64,000 bases of DNA, taken from contig NZ_FOIZ01000001.1 of the NCBI RefSeq assembly GCF_900109295.1, positions 2,046,001 through 2,110,000 of the forward strand, written 5' to 3'. The notes below the pieces were generated by a model. The model made no database searches. It saw nothing but the letters and a program-made list of their open reading frames with translations, and was not told the DNA's origin. The number at the start of each line of letters is the position of its first letter. Within the stretch, counting starts at the first letter, position 1. Source of the DNA: Cognatiyoonia koreensis (GTDB lineage: Bacteria; Pseudomonadota; Alphaproteobacteria; Rhodobacterales; Rhodobacteraceae). The translations under genes were made by a program, and so were the position numbers. Shown in pieces: positions 44,426 through 52,973 of this stretch.

Positions 44426-44426
44426 T

Positions 44427-44762
44427 CTACCACGTCTCCTTTGTCCAATGTCGCGGCAGGTTCGCCGTTGAGATCGCCACGACTGGTGCCCAGATTATCG
44501 CCGACAAAAGGCCCGCGCGCCCGAACAGGAAAAGCGCTGCGAGAAAGGCCATGTTTTGCACTTCATGGCCACGCACCGCATAGAGAAGCGCAAAGGTCAG
44601 CGTCGCAAGCACCAGCAGGATCAGCAAAGACAGGACCCCGATTGCGACAAGTGCCGCCACGCCTTCGGGCATGATCTTTGCCAGAAGCTGTGGCACGACC
44701 CAGCCAAGGATGGCCAAGACCAAGGCTGGCACAAGCACATCTATGGCGACGACGTCGTTCAC
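44427..44762 (-). CDS. Three-segment membrane protein A of the ten-gene operon
   Basis: A protein of 111 residues. Membrane segments are near 8-28, 34-62 and 75-98. Unknown family. Its ATG overlaps the stop of the AAA+ ATPase gene by four bases (ATGA), which links its translation to that of the ATPase and suggests that the ATPase works at the membrane with these proteins. Confidence 0.75.
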   Translation of the reverse strand: MNDVVAIDVLVPALVLAILGWVVPQLLAKIMPEGVAALVAIGVLSLLILLVLATLTFALLYAVRGHEVQNMAFLAALFLFGRAGLLSAIIWAPVVAISTANLPRHWTKETW

Positions 44763-46696
44763 CCCTGCTGTTCTTTCAGATAGCGCCGCTTGGCTTCTTC
44801 CTGCCGTCCGAATTCGCGGACCATGTTTTCGATGGCAACTTCGTCGGATTTGTCGGCATAGCGGAATTCACTGTCCGCGTAGCGGTTGATTTCCTGCATC
44901 ACCATGTCGACCGTGATCGGCACACGCAGTTCTTCGATCATTGCCTTCTTGGTGTCGTAGTCCTTGAACAGGAACAGTTCGGGGTTTTCCATCCATTCGT
45001 CCGGCAGTTCAAAGTCCATTGCCCGCACTTTGACTGCGTCCGTGATGTTCTTGATCGCGCGGCCCGTAAAGCGGCTGTCGGCCTCCTGAATGCCTTTCAG
45101 GTAGGTGCCCATCTTGGCGATCGTGTTCAGTTCACCGATTTCAGAATGCACCCGGTCGAAGACTTCAAGCAACCCTTGTTCGTGGGGGCGGGAATGGCCT
45201 TCAAAGGAGGCGGCGACCGCTTTCTTGATCTCTTGCGCATTGAAGACGTCGTGGTCTCCGACGGGGATGTCATGGTTCTTGCCCATCAGCAGGTAAAGGA
45301 TGTCGATGTAGTCGTCCCGCGTTTGCGGCCCATCCACGAGGAAACGCGCACCGGCCCGTTGGCGCAGCGCGTCATCCACGTTTTCGGGATAGTTCGAGAA
45401 CATCCCGAATGTGCAGTTGCCCCGCACAACCGTGTTTGCACCAGCAAAGGATTCCATCAGCACAGCGGTAATTTCGAGTTGTCCGGCAGAGGATTGCCGA
45501 TCCCCGCGCTTGCCCGCCAGTTGGTCGATGTCGTCGATCGTGCCGAAACCGATGACGCCCGGATCAAGCACGTTGTTGATGAACGCCTTGGCGTTCTGGC
45601 CCGACTTGCCCTGATAGCTGTCGATGTTGTCCGTCGACAGATTCTGGTAGCGGAATGCATAGCCTGCCGTTTGGCAGTAATCGTTGATCAGCCCCGCCAT
45701 CATCTGGATCAGTGTCGTCTTGCCTGTGCCCGGCGCACCGTCGCCCATGAAGGTGAAGATGAAGCCGCCAAGTTCCGCAAAAGGGTTCAGCTTGCGTTCG
45801 AAATCGTAGGCCATCAGCATCTTTGCCAGTTTCATGGACTGGTATTTCGCGATGTGGTTACCGACGACCTCGTTCGGTTTCTTGAAGGTCATCGTCAGTT
45901 TGGACCCCTTCGCCTTGCGCGCGGGCGAGAAGCCGTCAACGACGAAATCATCCGCGTCGACACGCCACGAGGCGCTGTTGAAGGGTTCCAACCGATTTGC
46001 CGTTGAGGCCCGACCGCCGACCTTTTCCATCAACGCCTCGGCATAGGCGAGCACGGTGGCGATCAGCTTGGGTTCGGAAGACGCATGCAGTGCGATGTCT
46101 TGATCAAGCTCCCAAAGCACACCGTGCAGGGCAAGCTGGCCATTGTCTGTCAGGACTTCTTCGACGTCACCGATTTCGACGGTTTCCTCGGTCGCGTGGT
46201 TGCCCAGCAGAAAGGCTGTCGCTGAGCCGAACACGTAAAGCGTGATCAGCGCCTCGGCCGTCAGCAGTTCGGAAAACTCGGCCTTTTTGCTGTCCGCAAG
46301 GCTGCCTTCGAGGTTGGCGCGCTTGAGATCTTTGAGTGCTGTACGATCCGCGTATTGATCCGCCACGGCAAGCGCGATGGCAATGGCGCGGCGCAAGCCC
46401 TGCTGGATCGTGGCTTGCAGTGGCGAGACAAGCCCGTCACCGCCTTCGACGGCTTCAATCCGGTCGGTCAGATGGATGCCTTCCTTGCGTTGCGTGCGGC
46501 GCGTGGCAAGGCCCGGTGTGGTCGAGCGGAAGGTGCGGCGCGTGCCAATGCCAGAGGATCGTTCAGGTGCGTCCGGCGTCATTCGCAAAGCCAGCTTTGG
46601 CGCGTGGTCGAACCCATCCATCAGGTCGAGTGCAGCTGCGTAATGGGCGCGGATGTCTTCTTCGCGCAGTTCCATCTGGTCGCTTGTCTGGCTCAT
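44759..46696 (-). CDS. AAA+ ATPase of the ten-gene operon
   Basis: A protein of 645 residues. Residues 1-290 form an N-terminal region with no domain I recognise, holding a hydrophobic helix (LLTAEALITLYVFGSATAFL, about 144-163). Residues 300-560 are an AAA+ module: Walker A GDGAPGTGKTT at 318-328, Walker B GFGTIDDID at 383-391, sensor 1 FGMFSNYPENVDDALRQRAG near 432-451 with a possible Arg finger, and a helical lid. It is predicted to couple ATP hydrolysis to remodelling of a partner, most likely encoded in the same operon. It follows the 373-residue gene by 45 bases. Confidence 0.85.
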   Translation of the reverse strand: MSQTSDQMELREEDIRAHYAAALDLMDGFDHAPKLALRMTPDAPERSSGIGTRRTFRSTTPGLATRRTQRKEGIHLTDRIEAVEGGDGLVSPLQATIQQGLRRAIAIALAVADQYADRTALKDLKRANLEGSLADSKKAEFSELLTAEALITLYVFGSATAFLLGNHATEETVEIGDVEEVLTDNGQLALHGVLWELDQDIALHASSEPKLIATVLAYAEALMEKVGGRASTANRLEPFNSASWRVDADDFVVDGFSPARKAKGSKLTMTFKKPNEVVGNHIAKYQSMKLAKMLMAYDFERKLNPFAELGGFIFTFMGDGAPGTGKTTLIQMMAGLINDYCQTAGYAFRYQNLSTDNIDSYQGKSGQNAKAFINNVLDPGVIGFGTIDDIDQLAGKRGDRQSSAGQLEITAVLMESFAGANTVVRGNCTFGMFSNYPENVDDALRQRAGARFLVDGPQTRDDYIDILYLLMGKNHDIPVGDHDVFNAQEIKKAVAASFEGHSRPHEQGLLEVFDRVHSEIGELNTIAKMGTYLKGIQEADSRFTGRAIKNITDAVKVRAMDFELPDEWMENPELFLFKDYDTKKAMIEELRVPITVDMVMQEINRYADSEFRYADKSDEVAIENMVREFGRQEEAKRRYLKEQQG

Positions 46697-46741
46697 CTTG
46701 TCATTATCTCGCTTTGTTCAAATTCTTCTTGGGGGACGCTG

Positions 46742-47863
46742 TTACCGATAACTCAGCACCCGCCCCTGATCGCTGACCACGAACTTTCGCACGTCGCGGA
46801 ATCCGGGCGGGTTTCTTTCGGCCAGCGCCTGATAAGGGCGTTCGGGCATGATGATTGACCGTTCCATTCGGGTGGCACCTGTCTCTCCGCCCTGACCGGC
46901 AAACGGGTCGAGTGCGAAAATCTGGCGTTCCACCGATCCGAACCAGCCGGATTTCACCATTTCGGCCCGTTCGGCCACGAGGTCTTCTTCGGTCCAGACT
47001 AGCGCCCAGTCTTCGCCAACGGGGCTTTTGGCCTGTTCGAGGACTTCGCGGAGCGGGCCGGTCTGGCGCGTGAATGCGTGGCTATACATCGGCCCGATGT
47101 GAAAGCGGCGCAGCCGTGTCGGGTGCAGATCGTCGAAATCTTCGTCAAAGCCCTTTGCGATGGTCAGCAATTTCAGCCCGCCGACGGATTGTGCCATCAG
47201 GTGCGCCTGCACTTCTGGCCAGCGGCGTTCGTCCTTGGGCAGGCCGATGCGGCCGGTGTCTTCGACGTCCATCAGATAGATCGTCGGCAGGTTCACCTGA
47301 CTGTCATAAACTGCCCATGAAATCTGAAACCGGCGACGCATCCCTTCGTTTCCGAGCCAAACCGCCTTTGGATCATTGCGTGCCCAGAAGAGTTCGCCTT
47401 TCAGCAGTTCTTCGTAGTAGAGCCGCTGGGACAGCGCGTATTGCAGTTTTGTCGGGATTGCCTGTTCGCCAACGATGGTCCGCACCATCTGATCCTTGAG
47501 GTCAGCCTCGGACGGCATGTTTTCCAGATGCTTGCGCGACTGAAGTGCGTCGTTCGCCATTTCAAGCAGCTCGGAATAGACCGGAAAACCGCTTTCGACC
47601 CGATCAAACGTCAGCTTGCCCGCGTGGGCGAAACGACCGCTGAAATGATACTTATGTGCCAGCGCCTTGAATGTGTAATTCAGCCCGAGGAGATAGCCTG
47701 CCACCGCCTCGATATCGCGCCGCGACAGGCGGCCTTCGGCCTCCATCGTGGCCGCGACCTTGGTCAGGTGGTTGGTGATCCGTTCGAACTTGCCGAAATA
47801 GCGGCGGGTGACACGCGTGTCTTCAAGTTTGAAGTGATCGTCGGAGAGGTCAGTTTTTGTCAC
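46742..47863 (-). CDS. Soluble protein of unknown function upstream of the AAA+ gene
   Basis: A protein of 373 residues without signal or membrane segment. The N-terminal half is helical and charged (DTRVTRRYFGKFERITNHLT, then SRRDIEAVAGYLLGLNYTF); the middle has VNLPTIYLMDVEDTGRIGLP and the end GRVLSYR. I recognise no family. It overlaps the 81-residue gene by 14 bases and precedes the AAA+ gene, so it may be the adaptor or target of the ATPase (inference). Confidence 0.78.
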   Translation of the reverse strand: MTKTDLSDDHFKLEDTRVTRRYFGKFERITNHLTKVAATMEAEGRLSRRDIEAVAGYLLGLNYTFKALAHKYHFSGRFAHAGKLTFDRVESGFPVYSELLEMANDALQSRKHLENMPSEADLKDQMVRTIVGEQAIPTKLQYALSQRLYYEELLKGELFWARNDPKAVWLGNEGMRRRFQISWAVYDSQVNLPTIYLMDVEDTGRIGLPKDERRWPEVQAHLMAQSVGGLKLLTIAKGFDEDFDDLHPTRLRRFHIGPMYSHAFTRQTGPLREVLEQAKSPVGEDWALVWTEEDLVAERAEMVKSGWFGSVERQIFALDPFAGQGGETGATRMERSIIMPERPYQALAERNPPGFRDVRKFVVSDQGRVLSYR

Positions 47864-48095
47864 GTAAACCTCTGAGGATGTTCACGCGCATCTGATCCTC
47901 TTTGGAAACAGGCGCGCGCTGCTGATATCGCATTCGTTCGATCGCCCCCAATCCGACAAAGACAACGGCGGCAATCATGAAGACGGGAAACCCAGCAAAA
48001 TTTCCGGTCCAGACCCAAAACGCGATCATGCCAGCCATCACGAAAGCCGACGCGATGATGACTTTGGTGGTCCAGTCCCATGTCCTGGGCTTCAT
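47850..48095 (-). CDS. Small two-segment membrane protein near the operon start
   Basis: A protein of 81 residues with two membrane segments (VIIASAFVMAGMIAFWVW, near 12-29, and FPVFMIAAVVFVGLGAI, near 36-52) and a basic C-terminal tail (YQQRAPVSKEDQMRVNILRG). Unknown family. Its start overlaps the stop of the coiled-coil gene by four bases (ATGA) and its end overlaps the next gene by 14 bases. Confidence 0.75.
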   Translation of the reverse strand: MKPRTWDWTTKVIIASAFVMAGMIAFWVWTGNFAGFPVFMIAAVVFVGLGAIERMRYQQRAPVSKEDQMRVNILRGLRDKN

Positions 48096-49171
48096 AGATC
48101 CCCATACTGATTGCTGTCGTGCTTTTCGACGATCTTGGCAAACCGGCGCACAAAGCGTTCGTCTGCTTTTGCTTTCTGCTCCAGCACTTCGCGGGCAAAG
48201 ACCATGTGGTCTTCATGAGCTTCGAGCATGTCGGCCATCTTGGCGTTCGTCGCCGACCCGATCGCGGCCATCGCGGATTGCGCTTCCTGGTCTGTCTTCA
48301 CACCGATTTCGTTGATCCGGTGGGCGACGTCCTGCTGCTGGGCTGTCTTCAAGGATTTGGTGAGGGCGTCGTAAAGAACAACACGCTGCTTGGTGTCTGT
48401 CTGCAGCTTGTTGATCAGCACCATCTGCGTTGCAGCCTGGTTCTGGAGCGAGTCAATCCAGGTCTTGCCCTTTTCGATATAGCGTTCCAGCGTCTGTGAC
48501 TTGGCCAGCTTGACCTGTTCCTGCTGCACCAGTTCGTTATATTTGGTGTTCAGGTCGGCCAATTCGGTTTCAAGTTTGGTGCGGGCCGCCGCGTCCTGTT
48601 CGACGGAAATCTTGCCTTCAAGGGCGATGATCTTGGGGTCCATCGCCAAAATATCGGCGCGGACCGCTTCAAGTTCACCAACGGTAAATTCGCGTTCATC
48701 CAGCGTGCCGGTCAGGTTCGTTTCGACCTTTTCCTTCTGCTCGTTCAGCACGTTCAACTGGCTTTCGAGCAGCTTGGTGATGACGTCGGATTTGGAAATC
48801 AGATCTTGCAGTTTGTCATCGACGGACGCTTCGCGCATCCGCTCTTCGCGCATGGAATCCGACTTGCCGCCGGAAAACCAGCCGACGATGCTTTCCATTG
48901 TCGTTTTGGAACGCATTTCATCGAATTCACGGCTGAAACCGGCGGTCACATCATCCAGACCCATAATGAGTTCGGCGATATTGGCGTTCATCAATTCGGT
49001 GTGGGCGTGGACATCTTCCAGCGTGGCATTTTCGATATCGACTTCGATATCCATGCCTTCGGCCATCTTCTGGCGGGCTGTCTCAATGCGGCTTGTCAGT
49101 TCTGCAATCTTGCCCTGCGCTTCTTCAACTTGTGCTTTGCTGTCTTCAATTTGCTGGTCGAAATTGGCCAT
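48092..49171 (-). CDS. Long coiled-coil protein, first gene of the ten-gene operon
   Basis: A protein of 359 residues, almost wholly helical. Heptad-rich stretches occur near 1-40 (QQIEDSKAQVEEAQGKIAEL), 140-250 and 300-355. The centre (DKLQDLISKSDVITKLLESQ, then QTDTKQRVVLYDALTKSLKT) recalls TelA/KlaA-type toxic-anion-resistance proteins in organisation, a weak resemblance only. PspA is the alternative but the length and the SIVGWFSGGKSDS insert do not fit well. No signal or membrane segment. Being first, it is probably a scaffold or substrate for the AAA+ ATPase. Confidence 0.78.
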   Translation of the reverse strand: MANFDQQIEDSKAQVEEAQGKIAELTSRIETARQKMAEGMDIEVDIENATLEDVHAHTELMNANIAELIMGLDDVTAGFSREFDEMRSKTTMESIVGWFSGGKSDSMREERMREASVDDKLQDLISKSDVITKLLESQLNVLNEQKEKVETNLTGTLDEREFTVGELEAVRADILAMDPKIIALEGKISVEQDAAARTKLETELADLNTKYNELVQQEQVKLAKSQTLERYIEKGKTWIDSLQNQAATQMVLINKLQTDTKQRVVLYDALTKSLKTAQQQDVAHRINEIGVKTDQEAQSAMAAIGSATNAKMADMLEAHEDHMVFAREVLEQKAKADERFVRRFAKIVEKHDSNQYGDL

Positions 49172-49289
49172 ATCCGGAAATCCCTCGTCTGCTGTTTGTT
49201 ACCCAATAGTTAGGCAGTTATGGCGTTCATTACAAACGCCATATGACAGCATCATGGCCGGAATTGGGGATTTGCGGGTCAGGATTTCC

Positions 49290-50132
49290 CTAGTTGCCAC
49301 CGACAAGTGGGCCGCGGTTAGCGACGCCTGCTGCCTGTGCCAGATCTTCGCGTGCAAGCCGGTCGAGTTCGTCCCAGCTTTGCGCCCCGTTCAGCAGTTC
49401 TTCGCGTGACAGGATTTTCGGCGGAAGTTCCACGCCGCGTTCGTAATATTCGGGGTCGATCCGCAGGGATTCCTCGGGCGAGCGGATGATGACCTCTGTC
49501 GGGATATCAACCTGATTGTAGAGATGGATGATGTCCTGATTGAACATGCGGATACAGCCCGCAGAGCCGGAATTCCCGATTGATTCAAGATCGTTGGTCC
49601 CGTGGATACGATAGTACGTGTCGCGCCCGTTGCGATAGAGGTAGAGCGCCCGCGATCCAAGCGGACTGGCAAGACCCCCCGGAATGCCGGAGCGGAATTG
49701 TTCGTACACTTCAGGCTCACGGCGCAGCATGTTCGCGGTCGGCGTCCAGCCGGGCCATTCCTTTTTCAGCCGGACCGTTGCGCGCCCCCGAATCGAGCGC
49801 CCCTGACGGCCGACGCCGACGGGATAACGCACGGCTGTTCCGTCAAATTTCACATGATAAAGGAACTTGGCATACGGATCGACGTCGATCGTTCCGGGCG
49901 CTCCTTCGCCAAGATACGTGCCTTCCATCCGCCGGTTGATCCCTTGCGTGTATTCCGCAGGGATTGGCGGCAGGTTGTAACCATTGTCCTGAATTGGGCC
50001 GTATTCATCCAGAAAAGAAATGGATGGCGTGGATATCGGATTGGATTCCGGCACACGCGGTCCGCATGCAGCGACCCCGCCGAGCATCAGGGCACCGAAT
50101 GACCGGCGGGACAGGTTCGAATTGGACGGCAT
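49290..50132 (-). CDS. L,D-transpeptidase (YkuD domain) with Tat-type lipoprotein signal
   Basis: Cell-wall cross-linking or lipoprotein-attaching enzyme, 280 residues. The N terminus has a twin-arginine-like SRRSFGALMLGG followed by a lipobox (VAAC, Cys at residue 23), so it is exported and probably lipid-anchored. The YkuD domain, residues 75-215, ends with the catalytic HGTNDLESIGNSGSAGCIRM (His, then Cys). Its C-terminal tail continues some 65 residues. It precedes nothing obvious; the ten-gene operon begins 118 bases after its stop on the same strand's downstream side. Confidence 0.92.
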   Translation of the reverse strand: MPSNSNLSRRSFGALMLGGVAACGPRVPESNPISTPSISFLDEYGPIQDNGYNLPPIPAEYTQGINRRMEGTYLGEGAPGTIDVDPYAKFLYHVKFDGTAVRYPVGVGRQGRSIRGRATVRLKKEWPGWTPTANMLRREPEVYEQFRSGIPGGLASPLGSRALYLYRNGRDTYYRIHGTNDLESIGNSGSAGCIRMFNQDIIHLYNQVDIPTEVIIRSPEESLRIDPEYYERGVELPPKILSREELLNGAQSWDELDRLAREDLAQAAGVANRGPLVGGN

Positions 50133-50253
50133 GGCAGCACCTAAAGTAAAAACGACTCATGCTTTAACACGCTGATCGGCAATGGCAAAACACTGCCCAA
50201 AAGGGGCAGTGTAATTGTGCAACAGCAAGTCACATTGACTCACGTTCGGGTGA

Positions 50254-51459
50254 CTATCCGACGACGTTGAAGTCCGGTCCGAATGGATATTGCGTGATAT
50301 CCTCGTTCCCGTTTTCCGTGATGAACAGGATGTCGTGTTCGCGATAGCCGCCGGCACCGGGCTGACCGTCCGGAATGGTCAGCATTGGTTCCATCGAGAT
50401 CACCATGCCCGGTTCCAGCACCGTGTCGATGTCTTCGCGCAGTTCCAGCCCGGCTTCGCGACCGTAGTAATGCGATAGCACCCCGAAAGAGTGGCCATAG
50501 CCGAAGGTCCGGTATTGCAGCAGATCGCGTTCCGCAAAGAACGTGTTGATCTTTGCCGTGACGTCGGCGCAAGACACGCCCGGTCTGAGCAAGCTGATCC
50601 CGTATTCATGCGCGGCGACGTTGGCTTCCCAGATTTTGAGGGAGGCATCGTCAACTTCCCGCACGAACAGCGTCCGTTCCAGTGCGGTGTAATAGCCTGA
50701 AATCATTGGGAATGTGTTGAGTGACAGAATATCCCCGACGTCCAGCTTCCGCGATGTCACCGGGTTGTGTGCGCCATCTGTGTTGATCCCGGACTGGAAC
50801 CAGACCCACGTATCCCGATACTCAGCGTCCGGAAACCGCTTTGCGATTTCAAGTTCCATCGCGTCCCGTCCGGCCATGGCAATGTCGATTTCGCGCCCGC
50901 CGACCTTGATCGCGTCGCGGATGGCATAGCCGCCCACGTCTGCCACACCAGCCCCGTGCCGGATCAGGTCAAGTTCGGCCTGCGATTTATGTATCCGCTG
51001 GCGCATCGTATCGGGCGCGATATCCAGCAGTGTTGCGGGCGACAGGAAGTTCTTGAGCTTGTCTGATTGCAGGATGGTCAGGTGATCGCCTTCGAAACCG
51101 ATCGCCTTGCCCTCGCCCGTGATGGAGAGAATCGCGCGCCAGTAATTGTCGCGTTCCCAATCAGTGTAGGTGATGTTGTCCCCGTAACACCGCCGCCACG
51201 GCTGGGCTGCATCGATTCCCGCGCTGATGGTGACGGTTTCGGTTTTGGTGACGACCTGTGCGTACGGCCGCCCGAATGCACAATAAAGAAAGCCAGAGTA
51301 ATAGGCGATGTTGTGCATCGACGTCATAACCACCGCGTCCAGCCCCTTGGATGCCATGATTTCGCGCAGACCGGAAAGCCGGTTTTCGTATTCGGTGTCG
51401 GCGAATGGCAGGACCTTTTCGCCTTGGTGAAAACGGTAGAATTGTGGACGGTTCTTCAT
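50254..51459 (-). CDS. Creatinase (creatine amidinohydrolase)
   Basis: Hydrolyses creatine to sarcosine and urea. The protein has 401 residues from ATG 51459 (GAGG before it), the size of Pseudomonas creatinase, whose sequence it follows along the whole length. Shared parts include MTSMHNIAYYSGFLYCAFGR, AAQPWRRCYGDNITYTDWER, WFQSGINTDGAHNPVTSRK, YGHSFGVLSHYYGREAGLEL and GAGGYREHDILF; the catalytic His lies in FGYGHSFG. The pita-bread fold is that of M24 peptidases but without metal use in true creatinase. Sarcosine could enter the demethylation route. An aminopeptidase or DddP role is less likely. Confidence 0.87.
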   Translation of the reverse strand: MKNRPQFYRFHQGEKVLPFADTEYENRLSGLREIMASKGLDAVVMTSMHNIAYYSGFLYCAFGRPYAQVVTKTETVTISAGIDAAQPWRRCYGDNITYTDWERDNYWRAILSITGEGKAIGFEGDHLTILQSDKLKNFLSPATLLDIAPDTMRQRIHKSQAELDLIRHGAGVADVGGYAIRDAIKVGGREIDIAMAGRDAMELEIAKRFPDAEYRDTWVWFQSGINTDGAHNPVTSRKLDVGDILSLNTFPMISGYYTALERTLFVREVDDASLKIWEANVAAHEYGISLLRPGVSCADVTAKINTFFAERDLLQYRTFGYGHSFGVLSHYYGREAGLELREDIDTVLEPGMVISMEPMLTIPDGQPGAGGYREHDILFITENGNEDITQYPFGPDFNVVG

Positions 51460-51478
51460 ATCAGACCTCACATGGGAT

Positions 51479-51496
51479 GGGGTCTGGTCAGACCCC
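51479..51496. promoter_or_regulatory. Inverted repeat upstream of creatinase
   Basis: GGGGTCTG at 51479-51486 and its complement CAGACCCC at 51489-51496, two bases apart, 20 bases before the creatinase ATG. It could be an operator or a leader hairpin; with a loop of two bases a DNA site is more natural. Confidence 0.4.
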
Positions 51497-51647
51497 GAAA
51501 GGCCCCGGCGTTCAGGACATAGGCGATGTGCCAAGCGGTGCGGATGGCACCCGTGACGACGCCATCGCCACTCGCTCGCGGGCAGATTAGCGACAAGTCC
51601 TTGCAACGCAAGAGCCTTGGACACAGACTGCGTCAAAACGGAGTGGT

Positions 51648-52391
51648 ATGATGGAACTTGCAGGCAAGACAGCAATTGTCACGGGCGGTGGATCTGGTTT
51701 CGGTGCGGGTATTGCGCGCGCATTCGCGCAGGCCGGGGCAAAGGTCATGGTTGCCGACATCAATGCCGATGCCGCCAAGGAAATTGCCGCTGACATCGAC
51801 GGTGTCTGGTCCGAGGTCGATGTCGGGTCGAACACCTCGGTTGCCGCGCTGGCCTATGCTTGCGCGGACCAGTTGGGTGACCTTGATATTCTGGTCAACA
51901 ACGCCGGGATCACGCATTTGCCGACAATGATGGAAGATGTCAGCGAAGAGGACTTTGACCGCGTTTTAAATGTGAACGCCAAGTCGGTTTATCTGACGGC
52001 AAAACATTTCGTTCCCGCGATGAAGGCCCGCCAAAAGGGTGCAATCCTCAACGTCGCTTCGACCGCTGGCGTCTCTCCGCGTCCGCGCCTGAACTGGTAC
52101 AACGCATCAAAGGGCTGGATGATCACGGCGACCAAGGCAATGGCGGTCGAGCTTGCCCCGTTTGGCGTGCGGGTGAACGCGATCAATCCGGTTGCGGGTG
52201 AAACGCCCCTGCTTAAGTCCTTCATGGGTGAGGACACGCCCGAGGTGCGCGCGAAATTCCTGTCCACGATCCCGTTGGGCCGCTTTTCCACACCAGAGGA
52301 CATGGGGGCGGCAGCGACGTTCCTGTGTTCTGACGCGGCCAGCATGATTACCGGCGTTGCGCTGGAAGTGGACGGAGGACGCTGCATTTGA
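51648..52391 (+). CDS. Short-chain dehydrogenase/reductase
   Basis: NAD(P)-dependent oxidoreductase, 247 residues. Classical SDR pattern: TGGGSGFGAGIARAF at residues 12-26, NNAGITHLP near 83, catalytic Ser in VASTAGVSPRP and YNASKGW (YxxxK) near 150, and a C-terminal SMITGVALEVDGGRCI. Sequence resembles FabG or sugar/alcohol dehydrogenases; substrate not known. Two ATGs stand together at 51648 and 51651. The start codon of the next gene overlaps its stop by four bases. Confidence 0.9.
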   Translation: MMELAGKTAIVTGGGSGFGAGIARAFAQAGAKVMVADINADAAKEIAADIDGVWSEVDVGSNTSVAALAYACADQLGDLDILVNNAGITHLPTMMEDVSEEDFDRVLNVNAKSVYLTAKHFVPAMKARQKGAILNVASTAGVSPRPRLNWYNASKGWMITATKAMAVELAPFGVRVNAINPVAGETPLLKSFMGEDTPEVRAKFLSTIPLGRFSTPEDMGAAATFLCSDAASMITGVALEVDGGRCI

Positions 52392-52846
52392 ACTGGAGCA
52401 TCCTGCGTTGGTTCGCCCGGCAGGTCGGGCTGACGGATGGCCGCATCTTTGATCCGGCATTTGACGGGCGCATGGCCGAAATTCAACGCCCCGCAAAGCT
52501 GCCCGAAGGCCGCGTGCGCATCCACTTTTTCGCGGCCGATTTTGAAACGGATGCAGAAGCGGAACTGTTCTGCTTTGGCACGGGCGATCCCAACAAGCCC
52601 GAACCGATCACGACCGAGCTGGATGGTGCGACAATCGACACTGCCTTTGTCGAAGTTGTGCGCGGCAATCTGGCCGGGCGGCTTTCCGAATTCCTGTCAG
52701 GAGACACCGTTGCGGACTTGATGGCAGACCGGCGCGGCCGCAATACATTGATATTCATCACTGAAGAGGCGTTTTCGGGACTGCCCTTTCAAGTCAATGA
52801 CACGGACACGCTGCGCTATCTTGGGGCGCACACAGTGGCGACCTGA
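52388..52846 (+). CDS. Hypothetical protein co-translated with the short-chain dehydrogenase
   Basis: A protein of 152 residues from TTG 52388, which overlaps the upstream stop and has GGAGG ten bases before it. No recognised domain; acidic, soluble, beginning MNWSILRWFARQVGLTDGR and ending with RYLGAHTVAT. It may be translated only by coupling to the dehydrogenase gene. Function unknown. Confidence 0.6.
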   Translation: MNWSILRWFARQVGLTDGRIFDPAFDGRMAEIQRPAKLPEGRVRIHFFAADFETDAEAELFCFGTGDPNKPEPITTELDGATIDTAFVEVVRGNLAGRLSEFLSGDTVADLMADRRGRNTLIFITEEAFSGLPFQVNDTDTLRYLGAHTVAT

Positions 52847-52973
52847 CGCCAACGCCCCATTTCACAAGCCGTATGCATATTGTGCGTCATGCCAAGTTCC
52901 GTCACAACGGGGCCGACGTCGGCAGCCCAGCGCGCGCGCCGACCCTTTTTCTTCATATATGCCGGAGGCACCC

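Noticed and set aside
44678..46006. 442-codon plus-strand frame over the AAA+ gene
   Set aside because: Opposite a gene with intact ATPase motifs; no domain or start signal.
50254..51459. Reading this M24-type gene as the DMSP lyase DddP
   Set aside because: DddP is also common in Roseobacters, but this protein follows creatinase from end to end (length 401, YTDWER, INTDGAHNPVTSRK) and lacks the longer DddP form.
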